DNA from: an uncultured Bacteroidales bacterium | Lineage (GTDB): Bacteria; Bacteroidota; Bacteroidia; Bacteroidales; P3 | NCBI GenBank assembly: GCA_900319865.1 | Contig: ONQD01000001.1 | Location: 62,001 to 126,000, forward strand | Direction: 5' to 3' | Length of the DNA: 64,000 nt | In this document: in pieces, positions 1-8,708 of the stretch | Layout: each line of letters begins with the position of its first letter | Numbering within the stretch: position 1 is the stretch's first letter | Position numbers and translations under genes: made by a program | Notes under the pieces: model-generated | What the model saw: only the letters and a program-made list of their open reading frames with translations | Databases searched by the model: none | Told to the model about the DNA's origin: nothing

Positions 1-778
1 GATTGGTGAGCTGCGGACAATAGGAGAAAGGGCAAATGCCAATGCTGGAAACAGTGGAAGGAATTACCACATTGTTGACCACTGAACAGCAGTTGAAAGC
101 AAAGTCACCGATGGAGACCAACCCTTCCGGCAATGACACGGATGTCATACGACTATTGAATCCAAAGGCCATCTTGCCGACATAGCGCACAAACGGGGGT
201 ACGTTGATTACACCCGCAACCCCGTCAGGCACCACACAGAGCGCAAGGCTGTCCTTACTGTAAAGCCATCCACCTATAGAGCAGTAACGGGGGTTCTCCC
301 CGTCCACAGTGATAGCTGTGAGATTCCGTGCCCAGAAAGCAGCATCTCCATATTCCTCAAAATGTGCCGGAAGGTGAAGCGACCCCACACAGGAATAAAG
401 GAAAGCATGATCTCCAATGCATCGGAGTGAATCAGGCAACTGCAGCGAGGTGAAGCTGCAGTTATAGAAACAATACGACCCGATGCTGCAGATTGTTGGC
501 GGCAGGGTCAGGCTGGTGACCCCTCCGCAATTCTCAAAAGCCGACTCACCCAATGCTGTCACAGTATAGGTGATGCCACCATATTCCACTGTCTGTGGGA
601 TGGTGATGGCTCCGCTGTAGGGGGTTTCCAGCAGTGTATAGTGCGGCTGCACCGCTGCTGTCCGATTTGCAGTGATGCCATACACGATGCCGCCTACCTC
701 AAAATACTGCGCCTTTGTCGTGAAGGCCAAAACCAGCATCGCAACAAAAGTAAAAAGAATCTTCATCTGTTTCATCAT
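1..778 (-). CDS. BspA-type leucine-rich-repeat surface protein (partial, C-terminus outside window)
   Basis: The frame is open from an ATG at 778 to the left edge, so about 259 N-terminal residues are visible. They begin with a signal peptide (Met-Lys start, hydrophobic stretch FTFVAMLVLAF, Ala-Gln cleavage region) and continue with repeats of the BspA/LRR_5 type, recognisable by recurring blocks such as ITIPQTVEYGG, LGESAFENCGG, SIGSYCFYNC, CIGDHAFLYSC and SIGDFAFNCC. Known members are exported and bind host or matrix proteins; the ligand here cannot be told. Two in-frame ATGs (778 and 775) are both possible starts. No TAnnTTTG box was seen directly upstream. The missing C-terminus would decide whether a secretion-system sorting domain is present. 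Confidence 0.85.
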   Translation of the reverse strand, partial: MMKQMKILFTFVAMLVLAFTTKAQYFEVGGIVYGITANRTAAVQPHYTLLETPYSGAITIPQTVEYGGITYTVTALGESAFENCGGVTSLTLPPTICSIGSYCFYNCSFTSLQLPDSLRCIGDHAFLYSCVGSLHLPAHFEEYGDAAFWARNLTAITVDGENPRYCSIGGWLYSKDSLALCVVPDGVAGVINVPPFVRYVGKMAFGFNSRMTSVSLPEGLVSIGDFAFNCCSVVNNVVIPSTVSSIGICPFSYCPQLTN

Positions 779-805
779 TATCTGTATTTGATTATTATTC
801 ACATT

Positions 806-1336
806 TCACTCCATCTCTTTTTGGTTTTTAATTGCCCTATTGCTGACTGCGTCACGCATAGTCTTCGCGTCTATTGGCTCATAAATAGTCACGCAACGCA
901 GGTTGATAAAGATGAAGACGAAAAGGTCATTGGAACGCATGTCACCTGATTTGACTCTCTTTTCGGGTGCCTCACGATGGGCACGGAAGGTATAGAAACT
1001 GTACGGCATCTCAAGAAATTCATGTTTGACCGAATCCGGGAGGCCGAGTTCGTAGAGTATCTCCTCAACATGCCGAGTGTGTCCAAAAAGACTGTCTATA
1101 GCCTCCCAACCCTCATCGGTCTCGGCTTTGAGCAGGGTGACAGGGAGGCGCAGGGTGTCGTTGATTACCTTGTCCTGTACATAGGTGATGCACACCCCCT
1201 CCAGCTGCATATCAGCAAAGTGACGGTAAACATCGCTGCACTCGTCGTAGCTCAACGTATGCGGAATGAACTTCCACGCTGCAGCGCCACCTGCCAATAG
1301 CAGGGCCAAGAGTGCTATTATTGTACGGACTTTCAT
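806..1336 (-). CDS. Hypothetical membrane-anchored protein, third gene of a sigma-factor operon
   Basis: A 176-residue protein with an N-terminal hydrophobic segment (about residues 5-20, IIALLALLLAGGAAAW) that could be a signal anchor; the rest is soluble and acidic, with no domain I recognise. Its ATG overlaps the stop of the preceding 92-residue gene by an ATGA junction (1333-1336), and that gene overlaps the sigma-like gene in the same way, so the three are very probably co-transcribed and translationally coupled. By position it may act at the envelope in the same regulatory unit, but this is inference only. Function unknown. Confidence 0.7.
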   Translation of the reverse strand: MKVRTIIALLALLLAGGAAAWKFIPHTLSYDECSDVYRHFADMQLEGVCITYVQDKVINDTLRLPVTLLKAETDEGWEAIDSLFGHTRHVEEILYELGLPDSVKHEFLEMPYSFYTFRAHREAPEKRVKSGDMRSNDLFVFIFINLRCVTIYEPIDAKTMRDAVSNRAIKNQKEME

Positions 1337-1611
1337 AGGCTGGCAATCAATGTTTGGTCGATATTTTGAAGGGCATCCTTACGTGCTTGGGCGTTGCTTA
1401 GATAGTGGCCGTCGGGGTCAGGCAGGACGGTGACGACCACGAAGATGGCGACAGAGACTGCAACAACGGTGTCGGTCAAGAGACGGTACATCGTCTTGCG
1501 ACGGGCGCACCAACGTGAGAGATCGGCGTTGTGTCCGTCAGCGAGTCGACGCACATGGTCAATGTCGGTCTCCTGGCGGGTTATACGTTGAAGTATCTCT
1601 TTCTCGGTCAT
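1333..1611 (-). CDS. Small single-pass membrane protein next to sigma factor
   Basis: 92 residues: a charged cytoplasm-like N-terminal part (about 1-43), one hydrophobic segment (about 45-64, TVVAVSVAIFVVVTVL) and a short tail. Both ends overlap neighbours by 4 bases (ATGA at 1608-1611 and 1333-1336). Size, topology and position immediately after a sigma-factor-like gene resemble anti-sigma or sigma-associated membrane proteins, but there is no recognisable anti-sigma zinc motif, so that role is only a guess. Confidence 0.7.
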   Translation of the reverse strand: MTEKEILQRITRQETDIDHVRRLADGHNADLSRWCARRKTMYRLLTDTVVAVSVAIFVVVTVLPDPDGHYLSNAQARKDALQNIDQTLIASL

Positions 1612-2117
1612 AGTTTCGTGTTATTAAAGTGTTCTTGTCTCAGTTTTTCGATTATCCTGCGTTGTTTCTCACGGATGGTGCGTGGTTTGAGTCCAAGTCG
1701 TTCAGCAATTTCAAGGTCCGTGAGGTCTTGACGCATAAGGGCAAAGAGGCGTTGCTCGTCAAAGGACAAAGTCCGGGCTAGGTCGTCGAGGATTTCGCGG
1801 GTCTCGGAGGCATCGGGGGCGGGCAAATGGTCGAATTGGCTCTCGTCAACGGAAGGAAGGTTTTTCTCACTCTCGCGGTCGCGATGGGAGAAGACACTGC
1901 GGCATTGCCAAACCACCCAGGCGGTCTCCTGCATGGCGTGGACTTCGGGACGCAGCGAGTCGAAATGCTCCCACATGGCAATGTAGCACTCCTGCACGAG
2001 GTTGTCGCACAGGCTCTCGTCCCCCCACGAACGCCACCAGCAGAATTTGCGTATCAGTCTGCGGTGACGCTCTACCAGGAGGTCATATCTTTCGTATTTT
2101 GTCCTGTCATCAGCCAT
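1608..2117 (-). CDS. RNA polymerase sigma-70 family (ECF-like) factor
   Basis: 169 residues. Residues about 10-60 resemble sigma region 2 (RHRRLIRKFCWW...LVQECYIAMWEHFD, cf. the D-x-x-Q-E-x-F/Y-x-x-x-W pattern) and residues about 115-165 form a region-4 helix-turn-helix (LSFDEQRLFALM, LTDLEIAERLGLKPRTI, REKQRRIIEKL). Known ECF factors direct polymerase to stress or surface-function promoters and are often controlled by the membrane protein encoded next to them. It is the first gene of a three-gene operon with 4-base overlaps. Region 2 is less typical than region 4, so it could instead be a degenerate sigma-like regulator. Target genes cannot be read from the window. Confidence 0.8.
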   Translation of the reverse strand: MADDRTKYERYDLLVERHRRLIRKFCWWRSWGDESLCDNLVQECYIAMWEHFDSLRPEVHAMQETAWVVWQCRSVFSHRDRESEKNLPSVDESQFDHLPAPDASETREILDDLARTLSFDEQRLFALMRQDLTDLEIAERLGLKPRTIREKQRRIIEKLRQEHFNNTKL

Positions 2118-2531
2118 GCAAAGAGCTATTTGCCCATATAATAACCAACTTTTTAAAAATACGGTAGCCGAGGGGTTGAGATTTAGGATTTTTTAACTAA
2201 AATCAAGTCTGACAAGTAAACGTAGACATCAATTCTTAAGCACCCAGAAACATTCCTGCTCACCATATCTGCAAACATTCTAGCCTCGTTCATTCTTCAG
2301 TTGTCCAACATTTGTTTTTCGGTCGTTCTTCGCTTTAAAAGTGAAGAACGAGCGTCGAACAAGTGTCGATATAACGGTGCTGGAACAATGCCTAAGGGAT
2401 GGGGCACTGGTCCAACAATTGTGGTGGATTTGCCATCAATGAGTATGGGAAATAATCCCCAATAATCACGGGCTGATTATTGGGGAATATGTGTCACAAT
2501 TGTTCTATAACGCCGTATTGGAGGAGGGCTG
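2118..2531. other. Intergenic region with two hairpins, no gene
   Basis: 414 bases between the sigma-operon start and the end of sbcC. No convincing ORF. It holds two inverted repeats: one near 2322-2350 (TCGTTCTTC ... GAAGAACGA) and a perfect 12-bp stem at 2457-2485. The upstream side presumably carries the sigma-operon promoter, but I see no clear TAnnTTTG box there. Confidence 0.5.
2457..2485 (-). terminator. Candidate hairpin downstream of sbcC
   Basis: Perfect 12-bp inverted repeat CCCCAATAATCA / TGATTATTGGGG with a 5-base loop, 47 bases past the sbcC stop on the minus strand. It lacks the T-run expected of an intrinsic terminator, so it may equally be an operator or an RNA-processing hairpin. 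Confidence 0.35.
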
Positions 2532-5500
2532 TCAATTGACAATCTCAACGCGGCTTCGGCCTTCGCCCTGTCGGGTAATACATATCTGGGTGCGGATGCG
2601 CTCTATGAGCTCTTCGCGGTGCGAGATAATGCCTACACGACGATTGGACTGACCTGCGATAGTGGGCAGCTTTTTCAGCGTCGATATGACGCTTTCGAGG
2701 CTTTTTTCGTCCAGCGTTCCAAAACCTTCGTCGATGAAAAGGATGTTGACATTCATATCGGGTTTGTTGAGCGAGGAGAGGGCAAGAGAGAGGGCCAGCG
2801 ACACCATAAACCGCTCACCGCCGGACAGCACAGTGGCACTGCGGACGGCATCTTTGTTGTAACGGTCTATCACCAATATGGAAAGTTTCTCGTTCTCTTC
2901 GCTACAGGTCAGTTTATAACGGTCGGTAATCTTTTCGAGGAAGATATTGGCGTTGTTGAGCAGGGGTCGCAAGATATAGGTCTGGGCCAGAGTCCGGAAA
3001 CGGGTTCCGCCAAAATGGCTATTGATAAGGTGCCAACGGTTGAAGCGAAGCGTGACCTGGTCCAACTCGGCACGGGCCTGGGCTAGGCGTGCCACATTCT
3101 GGTTATAGACCTCCAGCAGGTTTTTGGCTTGGGCATGGCGTGCCACAGCTTGCTGGAGTTCGGTATTGAGGGCGGTTTTAGCTTCTTCAAGTTTGCTGAT
3201 TTCGGGCATGGGGTCATTGTCGCCCAGACCCAATTCCGCGCGGAGAGTAGCAATTTGGCCCGAAGTGGTAGCGATGGTGTTTTTGCACGATTGCTCCTGG
3301 GCGAGAGTTTTGTTGATATAATCACGAACCTGTTCCACATCGTTCTTTCTTCCCACCAGTTGTGCGAGGTAATCGACGTTGTGACCTGAACTGGAATACC
3401 ACGATTGCAGCATGTCGTTGCTGGCCGAGATGGATTGCTCAAGGCTGTCCACCTGTCCCTGGATATTGGCAACAATTGTAAGGAGGGTGCTCCATTCGTT
3501 CAAACCGGCAGGCTGCTGGAGTTGTTTTGGCAGATAGGTGAGGTCCCAATCGGGGTAGCGTTGAGCGAGCTGCTGTCGCATTTGGTCCATCTGGTCATGG
3601 TTGCCGCGTTCGGCAGTAAGACGGGTGAGCGATGTTTCATACTTCGTCTTGCGGGCCATATACTCGGAAGAATCCTTGTCGAGGCTGAGTATGGTTTGCG
3701 CTACGTCCTGCCGCCATTGGGGATAGAGTGCTTCTATCTGTTTGGAAATATTGCCGGACATATCATCCCGTTCGGCAGTGGCTTTGTTGATTTGGTCTTT
3801 CAGCGTGTCGATGGACTGACGGTTCAGTTGGGACTGCGAAACCGCCTCGTTCCACTTGGCATTAGCCGCGACGAGGGTGCTGTCGAGCTTTTTCTTCTCG
3901 TCCTGCATCCCGTTGATTTGGGACGTAAGCTGGTTGACCCGGGACTGCCGTTGGGTCAAGAGGTTCTCCTTTTGCTCAATATCGAGGCGTGATTGGTCCA
4001 GTTGACTGGATATTTGCGATGAGTAGGCAAAGCCGTGAGTAGTCAGACTATCGGACAGGGCTATTTCGTCAGCCTGCATTTGCTTTTCCTGCTTGGAGAG
4101 AGACTCACTACGTTCATGGAGGTAGCCTTCGAGCTTATCATATTGTGTTTTGACCGAGTTGTAAGCTTCGGTGGCATCGTCATAGACTTTTTTTGTGTCG
4201 GAGCGTTCCTGCTCGAGTGGGGAGAGTAAATTTTCGAACTGACAATCCAGCTGCTCGTGATTGATGGATTGGCCGCAAAGTGGACAAGTATCGACATGTG
4301 TGGCCTTGAGTTGGGAGCGCAGGCCTTTCAGCACATCGTCCACACTGCTGCTCATCACTGTGTAGCGCCGGAGGGCCGCTTCATACTTCTCTTTGGCCAA
4401 ATCCATTGCCTCACGTGATTGGTTCATCTTTGATGTCAGTTCTTTCAGCTGGACTTTTTTGTTGTCGATATCTCCTCTAAGATTTTGTATTTCCTTTTTT
4501 GCGGCAGTGAGTTGAACATCGGTGTCAATCCATCTCTGAATAAGCTGTTTCTGTCTGCCGCACTCGGCCAATTGATTGTTGATGTCGTCTGGATTAAGGT
4601 CGGCCTGCTGCTTTCGCAGAGCGTCTATCTGGGTCTGCTTGTTGGCCACTTGTTTTTCTGCATCTACACGGGCTTGGAGCGACTCTTTTTCCTGTTGGGC
4701 CAAAGTACTGGTTTTCGATTCGGCATCTTTCAGTTTTTGAGAGTGGTCGGCAATGTCGTTCAGACACTTCTGAAATTGTTCGAGAAGCAACCTGATGGCC
4801 GCCGAATTAAGGTAGATGTCGGCAACGGGAGCTTTAGAATCAAGCCATAGCCTGTCGGCTTCCAGTTGTTTGTCCATCTCGTCCAACTGGCTTTTAACCC
4901 ACCCCAGATGAGAGGAGAGCACACCGAAACGGTCGTGACAACGGGTCATTTTGTCTTTTGTCTTTGCCAAATCCGATTCTGCTTTCACGCTGTTGGTCCA
5001 CGCATTGCGCACCTGCTCGGTGGAATCCCAATCACTGACCAAAAGCACGCGGCTGCGATAATCGTCGGTTTGCATGATTTGACGGGTCTGTTCCAACTGT
5101 CGATTGGCATCGCTGAGCGTGTGCACGAAACTGTTGAGCTGAGTGGTTTTGAGAATAATATTGTCCACAGCGCTCACCTGTTTGGATAGAATCTCTATTG
5201 TCTGGCCGGCTTCGGACTGCTGTGTTTTAAGCCTTTCAACCTCCTCGTCGGTGAGTAGGTGGCCCGACTCGGTATCGAGCTTTTGCTCGGCCAGTTCTTT
5301 CTCTTTTTTAGTATTGTCGAAAATGGACTTGATGGCGAGGCCGTAGCGGGAAAACATCTCGGTGTTGGTGAGTTGTTCCAGTATCTCTTCGCGTTCTTTC
5401 TTGTCGCCACAAAGAAACGAGGCGAACTGTCCCTGAGCCAACATGGCCATGCGGCTGAATTGCTGGAAACTGAGACCTACGGCCTGAAGAATCTGGTTGT

Positions 5501-5954
5501 GCTTGTTGTCTACCTTCACCCAATCCTGGTCGCCCATCTTGACAGTCCATTTCGGGTCGCGGTGTGCTCCATTACGGTTAATGCCCAGCTCTAGTTTGGC
5601 GTGGTAAACTACATTGTCGTTGCCTTCGAACACCACCTCACTGTAGCATGGGGATTTAGATGAGATGCCCAAACGGGTGTACTGCTGGATGCTGTTGACA
5701 CTCATCAGCTCGCCATTGCCGCAATTAAAGGTGTTGCTGGCGGGGTTTACCACACTGTCCAGACGGGGTGTGGTTTTGTAGAGAGCCAACGAAATGCCGT
5801 CCAAAATGACGGATTTACCCACCCCAGTGTCGCCCGAAATGAGAAACAACGGAGAAGGAGAATTGTTATCAATATCGACTAAATCGCGCTCAAAGTCGAT
5901 GTCGGCAGTCTCGATGGAGGCTATATTACGTATATGCAGTTCTTTAATTTTCAT
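2532..5954 (-). CDS. sbcC: Exonuclease SbcC (SMC-like ATPase subunit of SbcCD nuclease)
   Basis: 1140 residues, normal for the family. N-terminal ATPase half with Walker A (SGDTGVGKSVILDG, around residue 40-50), then a long coiled-coil arm interrupted near residue 555-560 by the zinc hook CPLCG, a second coiled-coil arm, and a C-terminal half with the ABC signature LSGGERFMVSLALSL and Walker B ILFIDEGFGTLDE. SbcC hydrolyses ATP to open DNA ends and hairpins for the SbcD nuclease; the complex cleaves palindromic and protein-blocked ends during repair. It lies 9 bases downstream of sbcD on the same strand, so the two form an operon. All catalytic motifs are intact. Confidence 0.96.
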   Translation of the reverse strand: MKIKELHIRNIASIETADIDFERDLVDIDNNSPSPLFLISGDTGVGKSVILDGISLALYKTTPRLDSVVNPASNTFNCGNGELMSVNSIQQYTRLGISSKSPCYSEVVFEGNDNVVYHAKLELGINRNGAHRDPKWTVKMGDQDWVKVDNKHNQILQAVGLSFQQFSRMAMLAQGQFASFLCGDKKEREEILEQLTNTEMFSRYGLAIKSIFDNTKKEKELAEQKLDTESGHLLTDEEVERLKTQQSEAGQTIEILSKQVSAVDNIILKTTQLNSFVHTLSDANRQLEQTRQIMQTDDYRSRVLLVSDWDSTEQVRNAWTNSVKAESDLAKTKDKMTRCHDRFGVLSSHLGWVKSQLDEMDKQLEADRLWLDSKAPVADIYLNSAAIRLLLEQFQKCLNDIADHSQKLKDAESKTSTLAQQEKESLQARVDAEKQVANKQTQIDALRKQQADLNPDDINNQLAECGRQKQLIQRWIDTDVQLTAAKKEIQNLRGDIDNKKVQLKELTSKMNQSREAMDLAKEKYEAALRRYTVMSSSVDDVLKGLRSQLKATHVDTCPLCGQSINHEQLDCQFENLLSPLEQERSDTKKVYDDATEAYNSVKTQYDKLEGYLHERSESLSKQEKQMQADEIALSDSLTTHGFAYSSQISSQLDQSRLDIEQKENLLTQRQSRVNQLTSQINGMQDEKKKLDSTLVAANAKWNEAVSQSQLNRQSIDTLKDQINKATAERDDMSGNISKQIEALYPQWRQDVAQTILSLDKDSSEYMARKTKYETSLTRLTAERGNHDQMDQMRQQLAQRYPDWDLTYLPKQLQQPAGLNEWSTLLTIVANIQGQVDSLEQSISASNDMLQSWYSSSGHNVDYLAQLVGRKNDVEQVRDYINKTLAQEQSCKNTIATTSGQIATLRAELGLGDNDPMPEISKLEEAKTALNTELQQAVARHAQAKNLLEVYNQNVARLAQARAELDQVTLRFNRWHLINSHFGGTRFRTLAQTYILRPLLNNANIFLEKITDRYKLTCSEENEKLSILVIDRYNKDAVRSATVLSGGERFMVSLALSLALSSLNKPDMNVNILFIDEGFGTLDEKSLESVISTLKKLPTIAGQSNRRVGIISHREELIERIRTQICITRQGEGRSRVEIVN

Positions 5955-5963
5955 GGCAAGGGG

Positions 5964-7187
5964 CTATTGATTGGATTGAGTGCGCAGAAAGTCTTCCACT
6001 TCTTTGAAGGCCTCGGCCAACATGTCGATATCCAAACCGGGGTATTGGTCGATGGTTTGCCGTATAAAGTCCATGGGGTCGGTCATTTGCTGGATGACAG
6101 CCAGCCCTAAAGCATTATCGTCAGTATGACTGAGTTGTTCGGGTGCATTGAAGTAGATGGCCTTGGGATTGTAGCGAACCTCGTTGTTGTAAGGTTCAAT
6201 AAGACTATATATCTGTTGGTTCAGGTCGGGAGGGAGCTCCACATCGTAGTTTATCTTCAAGCGGAAATAGCCCGACTGCTTGGTTTCGGCAAACTCCATG
6301 ATGGACGAGAATATCTCTTCAACACTTTGGGCCACACCCTCGGCTGGCAACTCAAAGAAATGGCGGAGCTGTTGGATGCGCAGGCGTTCCACGGTAACCG
6401 GCCCACCATGATGATCGATAGTGACCAGACTGACAGAGTGAGGGAACTTTTCGTCGCAACTGACATGCAACGCACTGCCGGAATAACGAATGATGCCGGA
6501 GGGATAGGTGCTTACGGGTTGGAACTCATCATTGAAACCAAGAGTTTGGGGACGATGGATATGTCCAAGAGCCATGTAGTCATAGCCCTTGCCAAGCTCG
6601 TCGGTATTGAGCACCTGAAGGCGCCCCACATCCATGCCCAGACCCGAAATGTCCATGCCATTGACAGCCAGATGGCCCAAAAGGACGACAGGTTTGTTGT
6701 CCGTGTTCTCGTTGGCCACAAAGTCGAGTATCGACTGGACAGCCTGACTGCGGGAGCCAAAGTAGTAGGGCATGGCGATAATATACCCCTGAGGGAGACG
6801 GACAATGTAGTCGTTTTGCCATCCATCGGGGAGTTCATGGCTATTGGAGACCGGTGGCATACCCACCAAAACAACGTCGCCCATACCCCAAATGGAGTTG
6901 TCGGCATGGAGACGCATGGCCGAATCGTGATTGCCCGCCACAATGACGATGCGCATGGCGGGAACGGACCTGTGGAGACGGACAAAGAAATCGTTGAACA
7001 TCCTTTTGACCGAGATAACCGGGTGTTGGATGTCGAAAATGTCGCCACTCACCACCAAGGCGTCGGGGCTATATTGCTGGCACCACTCTTGGAGCTGCTG
7101 GAAGAAATAATTGTGCTCATCCTCCCGGCCGTAGTTCTGATACAGTATCTGCCCAAGGTGAAGGTCGGCAGTGTGTATTATTTTCAT
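5964..7187 (-). CDS. sbcD: Exonuclease subunit SbcD (Mre11-type phosphoesterase)
   Basis: 407 residues with the calcineurin-like metallophosphoesterase motifs in order: HTADLHLG (residues 5-12), VVSGDIFDI, VAGNHDSAMRL, LLGHLAVNG and ALGHIHRPQ, which bind the two metal ions. The C-terminal third is the capping and SbcC-contact region. SbcD supplies Mn-dependent 3'-5' exonuclease and endonuclease activity of SbcCD. First gene of the sbcDC operon; the start ATG at 7187 gives the canonical MKIIHTADLHLG N-terminus. Confidence 0.96.
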   Translation of the reverse strand: MKIIHTADLHLGQILYQNYGREDEHNYFFQQLQEWCQQYSPDALVVSGDIFDIQHPVISVKRMFNDFFVRLHRSVPAMRIVIVAGNHDSAMRLHADNSIWGMGDVVLVGMPPVSNSHELPDGWQNDYIVRLPQGYIIAMPYYFGSRSQAVQSILDFVANENTDNKPVVLLGHLAVNGMDISGLGMDVGRLQVLNTDELGKGYDYMALGHIHRPQTLGFNDEFQPVSTYPSGIIRYSGSALHVSCDEKFPHSVSLVTIDHHGGPVTVERLRIQQLRHFFELPAEGVAQSVEEIFSSIMEFAETKQSGYFRLKINYDVELPPDLNQQIYSLIEPYNNEVRYNPKAIYFNAPEQLSHTDDNALGLAVIQQMTDPMDFIRQTIDQYPGLDIDMLAEAFKEVEDFLRTQSNQ

Positions 7188-7251
7188 GATGACTGGATAA
7201 TCGTTTCAGGTATTGGTATGACAGTGAAAACACCTTCAGTTAGTGAATAAA

Positions 7252-7305
7252 CCATCCCCGCACTACACGGCAAAGCAGTACGGGGATGATGAAAGCGGGG
7301 GATGG
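7252..7305 (-). terminator. Possible hairpin terminator of aspartate aminotransferase gene
   Basis: CCATCCCCGC (7252-7261) can pair with GCGGGGGATGG (7295-7305), or CATCCCCG with CGGGGATG (7281-7288); the alternatives exclude each other. It lies 2-55 bases after the stop of the minus-strand aminotransferase gene and before sbcD. No strong T-run. Confidence 0.35.
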
Positions 7306-7306
7306 A

Positions 7307-8509
7307 CTATTTCAGATTGGCCAGAGCCTCCTTGATGCGGCGGAGAGCCTCACGCAAGAGGTCCTCGCTGGTGGCATAGCTGAGACGGATGCAGGAGTCG
7401 TCGCCAAAGGCAGAGCCCATGACGGTGGCCACATTGGCCTCGTTCAGCAGGTAGAATGCCATATCGGTGGAGTTCTCGATTTTATTTCCGTTGAAGCTTT
7501 TTCCATAGTAGGAACTGACATCGGGGAAGAAATAGAAAGCACCCTGTGGCAGGCGGACTTTGAGGCCGGGGATGTCGCAAAGAAGTTTATAGACCATGTC
7601 GCGGCGCTGGCGGAAAATTTCGCGCATATTGATGATGTCCTTGCTTGTGGCGGGATCCATCATCATGGCACGGACTGTGGCTTTCTGAGCGATGGAGCAG
7701 GTGGCACTGGTGACCTGTCCCTGCAGTTTGTTGCAAGCCTTGGCAATGGCCAACGGGGCGGCGATGAAACCGATACGCCAACCGGTCATGGCGAATCCCT
7801 TGGCAACACCATTGACGGTGATAACACGATCCCTGACCTCGGGGAACTGGGCTATGCTCTCATGTTTGCCAACAAAGTTGATGTGCTCATAAATCTCATC
7901 GGCCATGACAAAGAGGTTCTCATGCTTAGCCACAACCTCGGCAATGCCTTTAAGTTCATCTTTGGTGTAGAGCATGCCGGTAGGGTTGCTGGGGCTGGAG
8001 AACATGATGAGCTTGGTTTTGGGGGTGATGGCGGCCTCGAGCTGTTCGGGAGTAACCTTGAAATCGTTCTCGATAGCGGTCTTCACATACACGCATTTAC
8101 CTTCAGCCACACGGACAATTTCCTTGTACGAGACCCAGAAAGGAGTAGGGATAATCACCTCATCGCCGGGGTTGACCAAACACTGGACCAGCTGGTAGAT
8201 GCTCTGTTTGGCACCTGTAGAAACAACTATCTGCTCGGGCTTGAACTCGAGGTTGTTGTCTCTCTTGAATTTATGGCAAACAGCCTCACGTAAATCGGAA
8301 TAGCCCGGCACCGGGGGATAGTGGGTGAAATTGTCGTCGATGGCCTGTTTGGCAGCCTCTTTCACTTCCTCCGGGGTATTGAAATCGGGTTCACCGATGG
8401 AAAGACTGATAACGTCTTTGCCATGAGCTTTCAGTTCGCGGGCTTTAGCGGTCATGGCCAATGTTTCGCTCTCGGCCATGTTGAGAATTCTATTGCTAAG
8501 GATATTCAT
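7307..8509 (-). CDS. aspC: Aspartate aminotransferase (PLP class I aminotransferase)
   Basis: 400 residues. Fold-type-I aminotransferase motifs are all present: substrate-binding N-terminus (SLSIGEPDFNTPEEVKEA), the PSNPTGMLY loop, the MADEIYEH strand that holds the PLP ring, the PLP-lysine segment NGVAKGFAMTGWRIGF and a C-terminal arginine (CIRLSYATS) for the substrate alpha-carboxylate. Family members of this I-gamma type transfer the amino group between aspartate and 2-oxoglutarate, and some also accept prephenate; the sequence alone does not decide. Single gene, divergent from recA, with a -7 box at 8594-8601. Confidence 0.9.
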   Translation of the reverse strand: MNILSNRILNMAESETLAMTAKARELKAHGKDVISLSIGEPDFNTPEEVKEAAKQAIDDNFTHYPPVPGYSDLREAVCHKFKRDNNLEFKPEQIVVSTGAKQSIYQLVQCLVNPGDEVIIPTPFWVSYKEIVRVAEGKCVYVKTAIENDFKVTPEQLEAAITPKTKLIMFSSPSNPTGMLYTKDELKGIAEVVAKHENLFVMADEIYEHINFVGKHESIAQFPEVRDRVITVNGVAKGFAMTGWRIGFIAAPLAIAKACNKLQGQVTSATCSIAQKATVRAMMMDPATSKDIINMREIFRQRRDMVYKLLCDIPGLKVRLPQGAFYFFPDVSSYYGKSFNGNKIENSTDMAFYLLNEANVATVMGSAFGDDSCIRLSYATSEDLLREALRRIKEALANLK

Positions 8510-8593
8510 AACTATTAATATTGTGTGTGTTAATTTCTTGCATCAAACGCAGTAAATTACTGCCACGGAAAAGTAACTCAATAATTGAGAATG

Positions 8594-8601
8594 CAAAGTT
8601 A
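8594..8601 (-). promoter_or_regulatory. -7 promoter box of the aminotransferase gene
   Basis: Reads TAACTTTG on the minus strand, an exact TAnnTTTG match, about 85 bases before the start codon at 8509. No clear -33 TTG at the expected distance. Confidence 0.5.
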
Positions 8602-8642
8602 CACATATTTTTTCATATTTCTCAGATTTGAAAAAAAAATTG

Positions 8643-8650
8643 TATATTTG
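8643..8650 (+). promoter_or_regulatory. -7 promoter box of recA
   Basis: TATATTTG, exact TAnnTTTG match, 58 bases before the recA ATG; back-to-back with the box of the divergent aminotransferase gene. I see no LexA-type operator in the short leader. Confidence 0.6.
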
Positions 8651-8708
8651 TAGTCCGATAGACCGAAACAATATATAACAAAACAAATAATATAAACAAT
8701 TGTAAATT

